Source of the DNA: Hormiphora californensis
Lineage: Eukaryota; Ctenophora; Tentaculata; Cydippida; Pleurobrachiidae
Direction of reading: 5' to 3'
DNA: 64,000 nt
Assembly (NCBI GenBank): GCA_020137815.1
Contig: CM035352.1
Coordinates: 8,920,416-8,984,415 of the forward strand
Part shown: positions 10,965 through 19,967 of the stretch, in pieces
Layout: every line of letters begins with the position of its first letter
Numbering within the stretch: position 1 is the stretch's first letter
Notes under the pieces: model-generated
Database searches by the model: none
The model's input: only the letters and a program-made list of their open reading frames with translations
Told to the model about the DNA's origin: nothing
Translations under genes and position numbers: made by a program

Positions 10965-11079
10965 GTCCGTTTCAAGCGACTTGACCCGTAATTCTTGGAA
11001 TTTGGCGCATTGCGCGTGTATTTACAAAGGGGAAATCCTGAATTTCCAGGAATCTCAGGTCAAGTCGTTTGAAACGCAC
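10965..11079. repeat. Imperfect inverted repeat, 115 bp
   Basis: GTCCGTTTCAAGCGACTTGACC at the left pairs with GGTCAAGTCGTTTGAAACGCAC at the right, with further weak pairing (TTCTTGGAATTT versus AAATCCTGAATTTCCAGGAA) inside. MITE-like; no duplication identified. Confidence 0.65.
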
Positions 11080-11171
11080 TTTAGTGTGTGTAGGGATCCC
11101 TAAAAAAGTTCAGTATTTACACAGAGTTTACACAGTCTTTAAAGTCGGATTTTTTGAAACTGTCACCCCCC

Positions 11172-11232
11172 CTGTCTGGCGGCGCCAGACCCCAATTTGA
11201 CAGTGCGCTCAGATGGGTCGCGGCGCCAGACA
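11172..11232. repeat. Dispersed GGCGCCAGAC repeat, copy 1
   Basis: CTGTCTGGCGGCGCCAGAC is followed about 30 bp later by GACAGTGCGCTCAGATGGGTC and GCGGCGCCAGACAG. The same order of motifs recurs at 12547-12625, so this is a dispersed repeat with short inverted ends. Confidence 0.6.
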
Positions 11233-11277
11233 GCACCCCCCTAGAGTTTTCAAATTTCTTTAAATGACCATAAGTCC

Positions 11278-11376
11278 GGTTCCTGATGAGATAGAGACTT
11301 GAAATTTGGAAGTTACGAAGATCTTGCTAAGTTCTTCCGAACCTCCAAATTTCAAGTCTCTATCTTATCAGGAACC
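11278..11376. mobile_element. Small inverted-repeat element, 'TCCTGATRAGATAGAGACTT' family
   Basis: GGTTCCTGATGAGATAGAGACTTGAAATTTGG (positions 11278-11309) is mirrored by its near-exact complement at 11345-11376, leaving about 35 bp between the arms. The same terminal motif borders the element at 14928-15555 and recurs as single copies near 53160 and 62920. Confidence 0.75.
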
Positions 11377-11390
11377 CACTGTCATTAAAG

Positions 11391-11590
11391 TACAAATACA
11401 AATACAAATACAATTATAATTTATATCCCGCTTTTGGGCCTATGCATTGTTAGTGCTAGGAGGACGCCGTTTCAATCAGTCGATTGAAGCAACGCACCCA
11501 CCACTAACAAGCCTTCTAAAGCGGCTCTTATAGGATTATAAGATCCTAAAGGCCTTAAAAAACCGTCGGCAGTCATTCGATATAATATAT
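11391..11590 (-). mobile_element. LINE 3' UTR fragment with TTTGTA repeats
   Basis: On the minus strand the segment ends ATATAAATTATAATTG followed by three TTTGTA units. Upstream sequence includes GCCGCTTTAGAAGGC. It parallels the fragment at 10128-10260 and has no remaining ORF. Confidence 0.4.
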
Positions 11591-12435
11591 ATAAATGTAA
11601 GTAGAAAATAAGGGTTATAAAATATCTAATTAAGAAATAGCGTAATTAATTCGTTGAGTGATTAAGTAGTTAGATAATTGAGAAATTAACTAGTTAGATA
11701 ATTGATAATTAACTAGTTAGATAATAACTAGTTAGATAATTAACTGTTGATTAATAAGTACATAGTGTAAATACTAAGTAAGTAGTATAGTTTAATAATT
11801 AATTCAAGTAAAAGGCTAGTGATCTAAAAAGGAGGCGAATAGCTAAGTAATTAGTTAATGGATAAAGTAACTGTAACAGGATAACCGATAAGGTAATACA
11901 CACTAACCATATTAATTGCTATATAAGGTTATGATCTAATAAATGGCCTATGGAAAATTCTAAAGAAGCTGGTAATAAATTAACGAATAACGAGGTAGAA
12001 CAAGAATTATTGCATTATGTATTCATAATGCTGTGTTTCCCTGCCCTCCCGGCCGCTCTCCCTTCCCCACTTGCCGACCCCGTCAATCACTTTCATTTCT
12101 GCGACAAATCGTCGTCCGTGGACATGCGCTCTGAGGACTGCCGACTAGACTGAGGAGCATCAGCCAAGCTTGAAGGCTGAAGCGCGTGAATTTTGTAAAA
12201 AAGTTGACCCGACCAAACAAAACCTTTACTTTTTTAGATGCAAATCCGCGCGCGCGTATTGTTTCAGCAAATGGCGCGGCGCGGTTTTTCCAATTGACCA
12301 GCGCGTTACATTCATTCAGGTCTGTTTTTCTCATGCTAAGGCTCCCGCTTTGGGCTGGGAATTCCATGAACCTAGTCAGACACTGCAAAGTCTACAGTAG
12401 CACAGCTGCACAGTTACAGTGAGTGTGTGCTGGAT
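11591..12435. other. AT-rich intergenic sequence with a short tandem repeat
   Basis: At 11650-11760 the unit TTAACTAGTTAGATAA recurs several times. From 12170 to 12400 GC-rich sequence gives overlapping short ORFs on both strands with no recognisable product. I see no gene. Confidence 0.35.
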
Positions 12436-12480
12436 CCAGTAGCATCAGCCATACCCATTGGGTGGGGCTGATGCTACTGG
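12436..12480. repeat. Perfect 15 bp stem hairpin
   Basis: CCAGTAGCATCAGCC pairs exactly with GGCTGATGCTACTGG across a 15-base loop. It is not followed by a T run, and no gene end is nearby, so it is not called a terminator. Confidence 0.8.
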
Positions 12481-12546
12481 TACCCATTCACATTGTAAAA
12501 TTGCTACTTGGTAAATGGTCTAAAACACGTCTAGGTATGACGTCGC

Positions 12547-12625
12547 CAGACAGAACCTGTATGGCGGCGTCATACCCCATTTGATTCTCGACAGTGCGCT
12601 CAGAGGGGTCGCGGCGCCAGACAGG
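12547..12625. repeat. Dispersed GGCGCCAGAC repeat, copy 2
   Basis: Shares CGACAGTGCGCTCAGA, GGGTCGCGGCGCCAGACAG and the upstream CCAGACAG motif with 11172-11232. Confidence 0.6.
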
Positions 12626-12887
12626 ACAGAACATGCTCATTGCTCGAGCACAGCGGCTCGCAGCTCGCTAGTCAAATATTTGCAAATATGACGCGTCATT
12701 TATTTAAAATAAAATGGGATTCACACAAATTCGAGTAGACGTAGCTTATAACTACAAAATAAATCAACACGTATCACTTTCAACTTCAATTTAATAAAAT
12801 ACTGTAGCACTGAAACCTTTTTTCACTTCAACAATTATCAACTTGTAAATTGTATAAATAAAATAATTAAATTAATAAAATATTAGA

Positions 12888-12986
12888 TTGTATAGATTGT
12901 ATAAATAAGATAATGTCTCTAGCTATTGAATCTTGTATTAGATTGTATAGATTGTATAAATAAAATAATGTCTCTAGCTATTGAAT
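12888..12986. repeat. Tandem duplication, unit about 58 bp
   Basis: ATTAGATTGTATAGATTGTA through TAATGTCTCTAGCTATTGAAT is present twice back to back with one substitution. It lies just outside the 3' end of the LINE copy that starts at 13013. Confidence 0.8.
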
Positions 12987-13124
12987 TCCCCGGGGCGCGG
13001 GGAGGGAGGGTTACAAGTTTACAAGTTTACAATAAAAGTTTTATTTATAAAGAAACAGGCCTTCCCTGAATGGGTCCACCTAAATAAATATTAAGTTAAA
13101 AATATCCCTTCACACTCACACACA

Positions 13125-13460
13125 TCAGCACAGCACAGCACATTGAGGCGAAAGGTCATTTGGAAGTGGCGGGTACCCTCTGACTGGAGGACGATCGTGA
13201 AATCCTGTCAAGTAATTCCCCAATGATGATTTGAACTGATTCAAGCTCACACAAGAATTAACAGCAGCTGGTAGAGTGTTCCATAAATGAGCTGCTCTAG
13301 GACCGAATGAGCAATGAAATTGATTAGCTCGTTTCGTTTCTGCTCTATAGGGGTAAGGTGGAGGGACTATCCGCGTACCCAATCTAGCGTGCTGTTGAAT
13401 TACTAGGTGGGCAGAATTCGGTACAAAACCCTGAATCGTCTTCCACACATGAATCAGCAT
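13125..13460 (-). pseudogene. LINE ORF2 C-terminal (post-RT) fragment
   Basis: The 111-codon frame carries the conserved tail of CR1/jockey-group RT proteins: a 'RL.TR..PPPYPYRAETKR' stretch, then FGPRAAHLWNTLPAAV and a 'S.NQFKSSLGNYL' segment. The preceding RT palm and fingers are absent. The join to the endonuclease lies near 13455 and changes reading frame, so the two halves do not form one protein. Confidence 0.85.
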
Positions 13461-13875
13461 TGTCCATCAGCTTTTGAAAATCTAACACACTTGACTCAGA
13501 GCGATACACAACAGCATAAATAGTGTTTATTTGTTCAACATAAACAGCACACATATTGTTATTCGCACTCGCAAAACATGTAGTATCAGAAACAGCCAGC
13601 GAACATTGAACATATAGGGCACAGCCACCGCCCACTCGGTTTTCTCTATCACTTCTATACACGTCATACCCTGGTATCTGAACCTGAGCATCAGAATGAT
13701 ATCCTTTAAACCAAGTCTCAGTTACTGCAATCGTTACTATGGGAGTTTTCTCTTGCTTAACATAGTCTCTAATAAGCCCAAGTTTCCAACATGTATCACC
13801 CGCTGGACTTAAACTTCTCCCATTTAACAGTAAAAGTTTGCTCGTAGGCGAGACAGGCCCTAACGTTCCCTCCAC
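13455..13875 (-). pseudogene. LINE ORF2 apurinic-type endonuclease domain
   Basis: The frame opens with LLLLNGRSLSP, followed by IAVTETWFKG (catalytic Glu of exonuclease-endonuclease-phosphatase domains), IPGYDVYRSDRENRVGGGCALYV and YAVVYRS. The C-terminal third, which would contain GDFN and SDH, is lost in the internal deletion. The domain nicks target DNA in intact elements; here it is incomplete. It begins close to the end of ORF1, as expected for ORF2. Confidence 0.88.
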
Positions 13876-14577
13876 GTTCGTCTTGGATCCAGTCTCACGT
13901 CTAGCATTTCTCTCATCCTCGCGTCCATTCTCGCGTCCATCGCCCCCAAGAGTCTTTCGAAAAAAGCCTGCTCATCAAATGGGGCTGGCTCCCGTGATGC
14001 ATTGGAGCTCGGTTGCTGGGACCGTGGTATATTAGTGTTCCTATCTGTAGTGTTAGTAGCATAGGGTGTCATGGTTTTCGGCCTGCTCACGTCGGTTGCC
14101 TGGGTGTTATTTGGCTTCGCGTTGGCAGGAGCACGACGTGTGTTCCTCAGATGCTGAAAACGACAGTCAGTCTTGAGACATTGATGACTGAACTGCGAGG
14201 AACGACACAGGGGTGGGTGGAAATAGCGACATTCCTTACCCAGCTGACATCCGTATTTCTTCATAGATCCATGTGAGCAGTACTTCCGGCACAGTGGAGG
14301 GTGTGACTTCTGGCAAGCAACTCCATTGACAATCTTCGTTCCAGCACGACCATGCTTACAGCGATGTTGAAGGTATTGCTGGCACACTGGGATTGGTTTG
14401 TCTGCCTCACTATCGATCTTTTTCTCTGTTTCCTTGGGTAGTTCTTTCTCCTTCCTGTCCCCGGCAGCGGTCACCTCCCCTGGTTTCTCACCAACCTCAG
14501 CCGTCGACAAGAAACTGAACTTCCTCCTCAAACTGTCATCATTTGCCTCACTAGCTGCACTTTTAGGAGGACTGGCA
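13860..14577 (-). pseudogene. LINE ORF1 fragment with CCCH zinc fingers, second copy
   Basis: Closely similar to the ORF1 at 679-1728 from the Ala/Asp/Ser-rich linker through the CCCH array (CQQYLQHRCKHGRAGTK onward). It continues to a C-terminal segment missing there, which has Met/Asp/Arg repeats (MDARMDARMREMLDVR). It lacks the N-terminal PHD-like part because the copy is truncated at about 14577. The stop lies about 15 bp inside the endonuclease frame, so ORF1 and ORF2 overlap slightly. Confidence 0.88.
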
Positions 14578-14927
14578 ACAAGGGGTCTTGTTGTGAAAAA
14601 ATAAATAAGAAATTAAAAAAAGAGCCCCCCTAGAACGTTAGACGAGACCTTCTTCTTGGTCCTGATGGTTCGGAAATCACTCGGACTGCTTCCTGGAATC
14701 AGCGCGGTCGCTGCGGAAAATCTCGATGAAATGCGATGATTTGCGAGAGGTTACGAGTGTTTACGCGCACATGCGACAGATTTCAAACATCGCGCGGCGC
14801 AATATTTGCGCGTTTACTGCGCGCGCACAAAAAACAAGTATTTTCTGAAATCCAAGCTCGAATTTCGGAATTTTTTTTGATCGAAATTTTTTATGATGAG
14901 ATTTTGTGAAATTTCCTACGGTCAATT
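14578..14927. other. Short unexplained spacer between LINE and inverted-repeat element
   Basis: This is mixed AT-rich and CpG-rich sequence (GCGCGGCGCAATATTTGCGCG) with no ORF or repeat unit recognised. Confidence 0.3.
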
Positions 14928-15555
14928 CATAGCCCCACTAGACAGAGACTTAAAATTTGTTATGTACAAATAACTGGGGGTCGGCCGATATTGGCCTTGA
15001 ATATAAATAGTGGTACACACACTAACAATGGAAATAATAAATTAAACAAACGGGGTCAATAAATTATATAAATAAAGATTTAGTCTATTTGGTAGATACT
15101 GTCATCCCGACCGCTGCTGCCTTCTGCCCTCAGTCGTCCACGGTGTCCCCTGATGGAAATGGTGACGGACCGGACCATAGCAAACGACAACCTTAGCCTA
15201 AGGTACCGGATACACTGATCATATGAATATCCTGTTTTAGTAGCTTTTTTCTCAGCCAATTGCTTCAAAGTCTTATCAAATTCCCTTCCGAGGCCCCCCG
15301 TAGTTGACATAACCAGTGGGGTGAATGCTGACTTTTCCACCTCAAGGACGCGATGGAGGTAGGATGTTTTCTTCTCTCTCTCGTGTTTTTCATATGTCTT
15401 GGCGATGGTCTGGTTTGAGTTGATGGTCTGGTTTGAGTTGATGGTCTGGTTTGAGTTGATGGTCTGGTTTGAGTTGGACGATATCCTATACAAATAACTT
15501 GAAATAATCTTCCTACAATACAAATTTCAAGTCACTGTCTCATCAGGGAGCCATG
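14928..15555. mobile_element. Inverted-repeat element enclosing a retroelement C-terminal ORF
   Basis: Left end ATAGCCCCACTAGACAGAGA with CTTAAAATTTG, right end CAAATTTCAAGTCACTGTCTC with ATCAGGGAGCCATG. These are about 35 bp imperfect terminal repeats of the same family as 11278-11376. No flanking duplication is clear. Confidence 0.6.
15080..15523 (-). pseudogene. Retroelement polyprotein C-terminus with a 21 bp in-frame repeat
   Basis: Residues about 65-140 contain EVEKSAFTPLVMSTTGGLG, LKQLAEKKA and YLRLRLSFAMVRSVTISIRG. This matches the conserved tail found at the end of many invertebrate RT-containing polyproteins ('F.PLV.ST.GG.G...... W.R.RLSF...RS....RG'). Residues 19-40 are four NSNQTI-type repeats made by a tandem duplication at 15405-15477. 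The frame begins inside the right terminal repeat, so the fragment appears captured. No RT motifs remain. Confidence 0.6.
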
Positions 15556-15763
15556 ACCGTGGGAAATTCCACAAAAACCAAGCGACGGTCGAGTCTTTTT
15601 AGTATCGTATCAGTCGTTATCAGTTTCGTATCACATCTCATCGCTCTGACTGTGACCGTTCGCGTTACTTGCTGCAGTTTTCTAGAACAATCTCTACATC
15701 AATGTCCAATCAGGACCCCCCTTTCCTTGATGAGGATCCTTGTTGTCTGTTGAGAGGAGTAGT

Positions 15764-17154
15764 ACCGTGTGCGGCAAAAAAAGGCCCCCCCTAGACCACC
15801 ATAGTTGCCGATGTGGTGGAGAGCTGTAACTTGGCAGGGTTGCTCCACTATGTCTATCTTGATCCTGACAGAAAAATCAGAGCTCTAGCTCAAAATTCAT
15901 TTTCATGAACGGAATGAACTTCTCCGTTCCTTCGATATGAGACCCCCTCATCATTCAGAATTTTTTGCCCGTCTTTGGCTAACGATTATCTTTGTAATGA
16001 GACCAATTTGAGCATAATCTGATTACCAGGAGAGACACAGTGGAGGGTTTTCCGACCGTCACTCCTGACATGTGATCCAGGCCCGGTCACGTGGTGAAAA
16101 GTGGGTTTGGGGTGCTGTTAACATGTCTCAATAACGGATTATTGCTCTCATATCCCTTGAATATCCCTCCACAATGCTCTCAAGTCACTTTGTGATGCTG
16201 ATTGATTGGGTTCATGTCACCAGTTCTTGTCAAAGTTCTCAAGCGGCCCGTGATACGAGATCATTTCATCAAGGAGGGGCCATCTTGTGTCACTAATCAG
16301 CCTATCATCTCACATTACACTAGCCAAGGGATCTGGGGTATTTAAATCTTCAAATGTTCATCAAAATCATTCCCAATCGTTACTTGCAATGCATTTTACA
16401 CCCGAACAGAGGAACTTCACCTGGCTCAAGAAGGAAACCAACACCCTCTACCCCACCATCGAACAGGAGTTCTTTATCAAGTTTGGCCGCCATGCCCCAT
16501 CCAAGAAGTCCTGCAGAAAGATCCATGCATTGCAAGTAACGATTGGGAATGATTTTGATGAACATTTGAAGATTTAAATACCCCAGATCCCTTGGCTAGT
16601 GTAATGTGAGATGATAGGCTGATTAGTGACACAAGATGGCCCCTCCTTGATGAAATGATCTCGTATCACGGGCCGCTTGAGAACTTTGACAAGAACTGGT
16701 GACATGAACCCAATCAATCAGCATCACAAAGTGACTTGAGAGCATTGTGGAGGGATATTCAAGGGATATGAGAGCAATAATCCGTTATTGAGACATGTTA
16801 ACAGCACCCCAAACCCACTTTTCACCACGTGACCGGGCCTGGATCACATGTCAGGAGTGACGGTCGGAAAACCCTCTACTGTGTCTCTCCTGGTAATCAG
16901 ATTATGCTCAAATTGGTCTCATTACAAAGATAATCGTTAGCCAAAGACGGGCAAAAAATTCTGAATGATGAGGGGGTCTCATATCGAAGGAACGGAGAAG
17001 TTCATTCCGTTCATGAAAATGAATTTTGAGCTAGAGCTCTGATTTTTCTGTCAGGATCAAGATAGACATAGTGGAGCAACCCTGCCAAGTTACAGCTCTC
17101 CACCACATCGGCAACTATGGTGGTCTAGGGGGGGCCTTTTTTGCCGCACACGGT
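15764..17154. mobile_element. 1.39 kb foldback element with about 630 bp arms
   Basis: The left arm 15764-16393 and right arm 16526-17154 are near-perfect complements, from ACCGTGTGCGGCAAAAAA at the outer end to TGCAATGCA at the inner end. The 132 bp loop carries a coding-like segment. Visible mismatches are few (for example GTGGAGGG versus GTAGAGGG), implying a young or gene-converted structure. No target duplication was found at the ends. Confidence 0.92.
16287..16577 (+). pseudogene. Transposase-like helix-turn-helix exon inside the foldback loop
   Basis: The 96-codon frame spans the loop and part of both arms. The loop encodes FTPEQRNFTWLKKETNTLY and FFIKFGRHAPSKKSCRKI. These resemble the N-terminal helix-turn-helix of Tc1/mariner-type and DUF4817 proteins ('...R..F..KFG...PS..TI.R'). 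Residues encoded by the arms are mirror-image sequence and probably not real protein. If genuine, this is the remnant of an autonomous ancestor's DNA-binding domain. Without a search the assignment is tentative. Confidence 0.45.
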
Positions 17155-17165
17155 CCCGGCATGCC

Positions 17166-17625
17166 ATGGCCTACAAGGTTGAGGATTTTGCTCGATCTGT
17201 GTATGGAGACAAGCGTAAAGATGTTGATCATATTGGTATTCTAAAGCTTGTCTCTATAATGGTAAGGAGGTCCCTAGTTTCTCCGCCAGTGATTTTGACA
17301 CGCGTCAGTTTACCAAATCGGTTTTGAGTACCTCGTTGGAGTCTGCCTGCAGTTTGCTATTCAAGCAGTGCCTTCCTTACTTCATGCAAACTAGGAAGTT
17401 ACACGACCAGGTTGCTCAGTTAGAGAAGGAAGCAGAAGAAAAAAAGAAGAGTCAAGTTCCCGCCACCTCCACCAGTGCCTTACAGCTGAGTGAAGAGGTG
17501 AATGCTGCCCAGAGGAAGATCATCACCCTCCAGGAGCAAGTGATTGGCTGATTGGCTGAGTCCAATGCAGTCACCAAGACTGCAGTAGAGAGATATAAAG
17601 AGCTTTTCTACTGTTCTCTCCCTGC
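17166..17625 (+). pseudogene. Coiled-coil LINE ORF1-like fragment
   Basis: An ATG at 17166 opens MAYKVEDFARSVYGDKRKD. The downstream part in another frame (17324-17551) is strongly coiled-coil: KLHDQVAQLEKEAEEKKK and LSEEVNAAQRKIITLQEQV, then a TGA and LAESNAVTKTAVERYKE. The composition resembles the N-terminal half of the intact ORF1 at 61249, though no close alignment is visible. Frame changes and a stop make it a pseudogene. It ends where the CCCGCAAGTCCCCGCATC satellite begins. Confidence 0.45.
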
Positions 17626-18060
17626 AACCCCCCGCAAGTCCCCGCATCTTCCCGCAAGTCCCCGCATATTCCTGCATCTTCCCGCAAGTCCCCGCATATT
17701 CCTGCATATTCCCCGCATCTTCCCGCATCTTCCCGCAAGTCCCCGTATCTTCCCGCATCTTCCCCTAAGTCCCCGCATCTCTTCGTAACCTTTCGCATTT
17801 TTACGCAGTTCCCTAAAACTCTCCGCATTTTCACGCAACCATTTTCCGTACTTAACCAGAGTTTTACACATATTATTCAACTTACATTCTCTTTTCTCAG
17901 CGTAACTTCTCATCATCACAAGTTGTGGAAGGATTGATTGACTGTTCGGATTGGATTATTGAAATCTACTTCTTTTAAATGCCCTGCACCCCCCCCCCCT
18001 TATCGCAGTAAGTAAAATTACACACGAATGAATACCCTAACTTTGTGGAGATTTGTGTGT
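17626..18060. repeat. Segmental repeat: CCCGCATCTT satellite plus unique tail, copy 1
   Basis: Tandem TTCCCGCAAGTCCCCGCATC units (17626-17790) are followed by a distinctive tail, ACCATTTTCCGTACTTAACC to AACTTTGTGGAGATTTGT. The whole arrangement recurs at 18346-18745 in the same order, about 700 bp downstream. ORFs across it are repeats of the satellite, not genes. Confidence 0.85.
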
Positions 18061-18345
18061 CACATAAATTTCCACAACATCCTCGAATAACACCCATCAA
18101 TCCTCTTTCCCAGGCGTTTGGTTATAGTCCAAGTTTCAGATCCGTAAAGGAGAGACAGAACAAAAGCTGCTATAATCGGTAAGCGGTAAAAGTTAACCCG
18201 AGAAATTCCCTTTTTTGAATTTTTTTCCCCTCCACACGATCTAACATTTAAAATCAGCGGCTCTTAACAGCTCAAAACATTCTCAGTTTAAGGGTGAACA
18301 CACCGCTTTAACCGTTCATTACCACTTTTATAGAGCACACGCCAC

Positions 18346-18745
18346 GTAATCTTCCCGCAAGTCCCCGCATCTTCCCGCAAGTCCCCGCATCTTCCCGCAA
18401 GTACCGCATATTTCCGCATCTTCCCGCATCTTCCCGCATCTTCCCGCAAGTCCCCGCATCTTCCCGCAAATCCCCGTATCTTCCCGCAACTACTACTACT
18501 ATTCCTTAAAACTCCCCGCATTTCCACACAACCATTTTCCGTACTTTACCAGAGTTTTACACATACTATTCAACTTACATTCTCTTTTCTCAGCGTAACT
18601 TCTCATCATCACAAGTTGTGGAAGGATTGATTGACTGTTCGGATTAGATTATTGAAATCTACTTATTCTAAGAAACGCCCTGCCTCCCCCTCTCAGTAAG
18701 TAAAATCACACACGAATAAATACCCTAACTTTGTGGAGATTTGTC
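18346..18745. repeat. Segmental repeat, copy 2
   Basis: Same satellite plus tail as 17626-18060 with few substitutions. A third, partial copy of the tail (CAACTTACATTTTCTTTTCT) lies at 18900-18950. Between copies 1 and 2 (18061-18345) no gene is visible. Confidence 0.85.
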
Positions 18746-18768
18746 CACAAAGTTAGGGTATTTATTCG
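18713..18768. repeat. Perfect 25 bp stem hairpin at the end of segmental copy 2
   Basis: CGAATAAATACCCTAACTTT with GTGGA pairs with its exact complement across a six-base loop. In copy 1 the same left half is present without the inverted right half. Confidence 0.85.
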
Positions 18769-19105
18769 TAAATCGATTCAAGTGTTTTACATTTGTATTA
18801 ATTAACCTCATGTATTAATTGCGATTTCCAAAACCTAAAAAAGTACTAGGTAACTCTAGTTGAGACTTGACTACCACACCAGCATTTCACTCGAACTAAT
18901 CAACTTACATTTTCTTTTCTCATTGTAACTTCTCAACCTCACAGGTTGATTGGCTGACTTGGTTGCAATTAGGACATCGGAAAAATGTCTTCTTCAAAGT
19001 TACTGTACATTAACACGGGAAGTTATGATAGTGATACAGGGTGACCCAGAAACATGAAGCCACTCGCAGATAAGATTTGAAAAAACCCCAGGGGACAATT
19101 CTTCT

Positions 19106-19113
19106 AGTCAAGA

Positions 19114-19201
<88 letters not shown>
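19106..19201. repeat. (TC)n microsatellite, about 48 units
   Basis: An uninterrupted TC run. The 'RERERE' frame crossing it on the minus strand is an artefact. Confidence 0.98.
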
Positions 19202-19205
<4 letters not shown>

Positions 19206-19780
19206 CTCGCTCTGATCTGATCTATTTGTGACGTTTGTAATTTCGTTATTTGTACTGTTTTATTTTCGAGGACTGAGATATCTCGTAGTGAATTTGTAAC
19301 TTGATCATGATGCACCATCCAGGTATGCATGGAGATGGCGGTGGTTCATTTGGCCGGTTTTGTAGCCGATGGGCGCTAGTTTCAATAATTGTTCATGTAT
19401 AGATGACAGGATCGCGGGTGTCACCAAGTGGAATGAGACCAACATGTGTCAACTCGTTGCAAAACTCGCGCGCGCGAAATCCAAGGATGGTCTCTTTATG
19501 AAAAGTGCGCGCGCTCACATTGTTAGCATTTATTACGCAAAGGTTCAAAATCTGTCGAAAATTATCGCAAATTCCCGCTTTTCATCTCATCCTTTCGCAA
19601 ACTTCCGCAGGCTCCGCGCTAATTCCATGACACACTTCTCTCTTACTTCCGGGCATTTTGTCACTCTAGAACATGTTATCTAAACATCCTAGGGGGCTCT
19701 TTTTCGAAATTTTATCGTCTTCTAAAAAGAGAACCCTAGGGAGGGTCGAACAAGGCAAAGCTATTGAATCAAAGGAGAAT
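19202..19780. other. Spacer with a short palindrome, no gene recognised
   Basis: A 104-codon plus-strand frame at 19369-19683 has no recognisable domain. Next to it CATCCTAGGGGGCTCTTTTT and AAAAAGAGAACCCTAGGGAG (about 19686-19744) form an inverted pair that may end a small element. Confidence 0.35.
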
Positions 19781-19799
19781 TTCCAGTTCAACACACTAA

Positions 19800-19934
19800 T
19801 ATCTCAAAGTATTTAGGTGCCGGCAGGCACCTCCGACCCGAAGAAAACAGAAAAAACGAAGAAAAAAAATTTTTGCCCCTGCACCAAATCCAAAAAGTGA
19901 CGGCCCTATATAGCAGAAGAATAGAAGATTTTCT

Positions 19935-19967
<33 letters not shown>

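Larger units (their letters stand above)
13013..14577 (-). mobile_element. Internally deleted, 5'-truncated CR1/L2-like LINE
   Basis: Reading on the minus strand: ORF1 fragment (14577-13860), ORF2 endonuclease (13875-13460), RT C-terminus (13460-13125), 3' UTR with AATAAA and a terminal (TTGTAAAC)n tail at 13013-13040. The tandem-repeat tail instead of poly-A is typical of CR1/L2-like elements. The 5' end is cut within ORF1 compared with the copy at 679-1728 (divergence begins at about 14577). The central RT domain is missing. Confidence 0.85.

Noticed and set aside
12436-12480. Hairpin as transcription terminator
   Set aside because: Rho-independent terminators are bacterial, there is no T run, and no gene ends here.
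15764-17154. Assembly inversion artefact as explanation of the foldback
   Set aside because: The arms show scattered differences and the loop is unique, and similar structures with clear target duplications occur elsewhere in the window, so a biological palindrome is more likely. Long reads would settle it.
17480-17919. Several ORFs rich in Gly-Arg-Cys repeats
   Set aside because: All come from the CCCGCAAGTCCCCGCATC satellite.
19010-19330. ORF with a long Arg-Glu run
   Set aside because: Produced entirely by the TC microsatellite.
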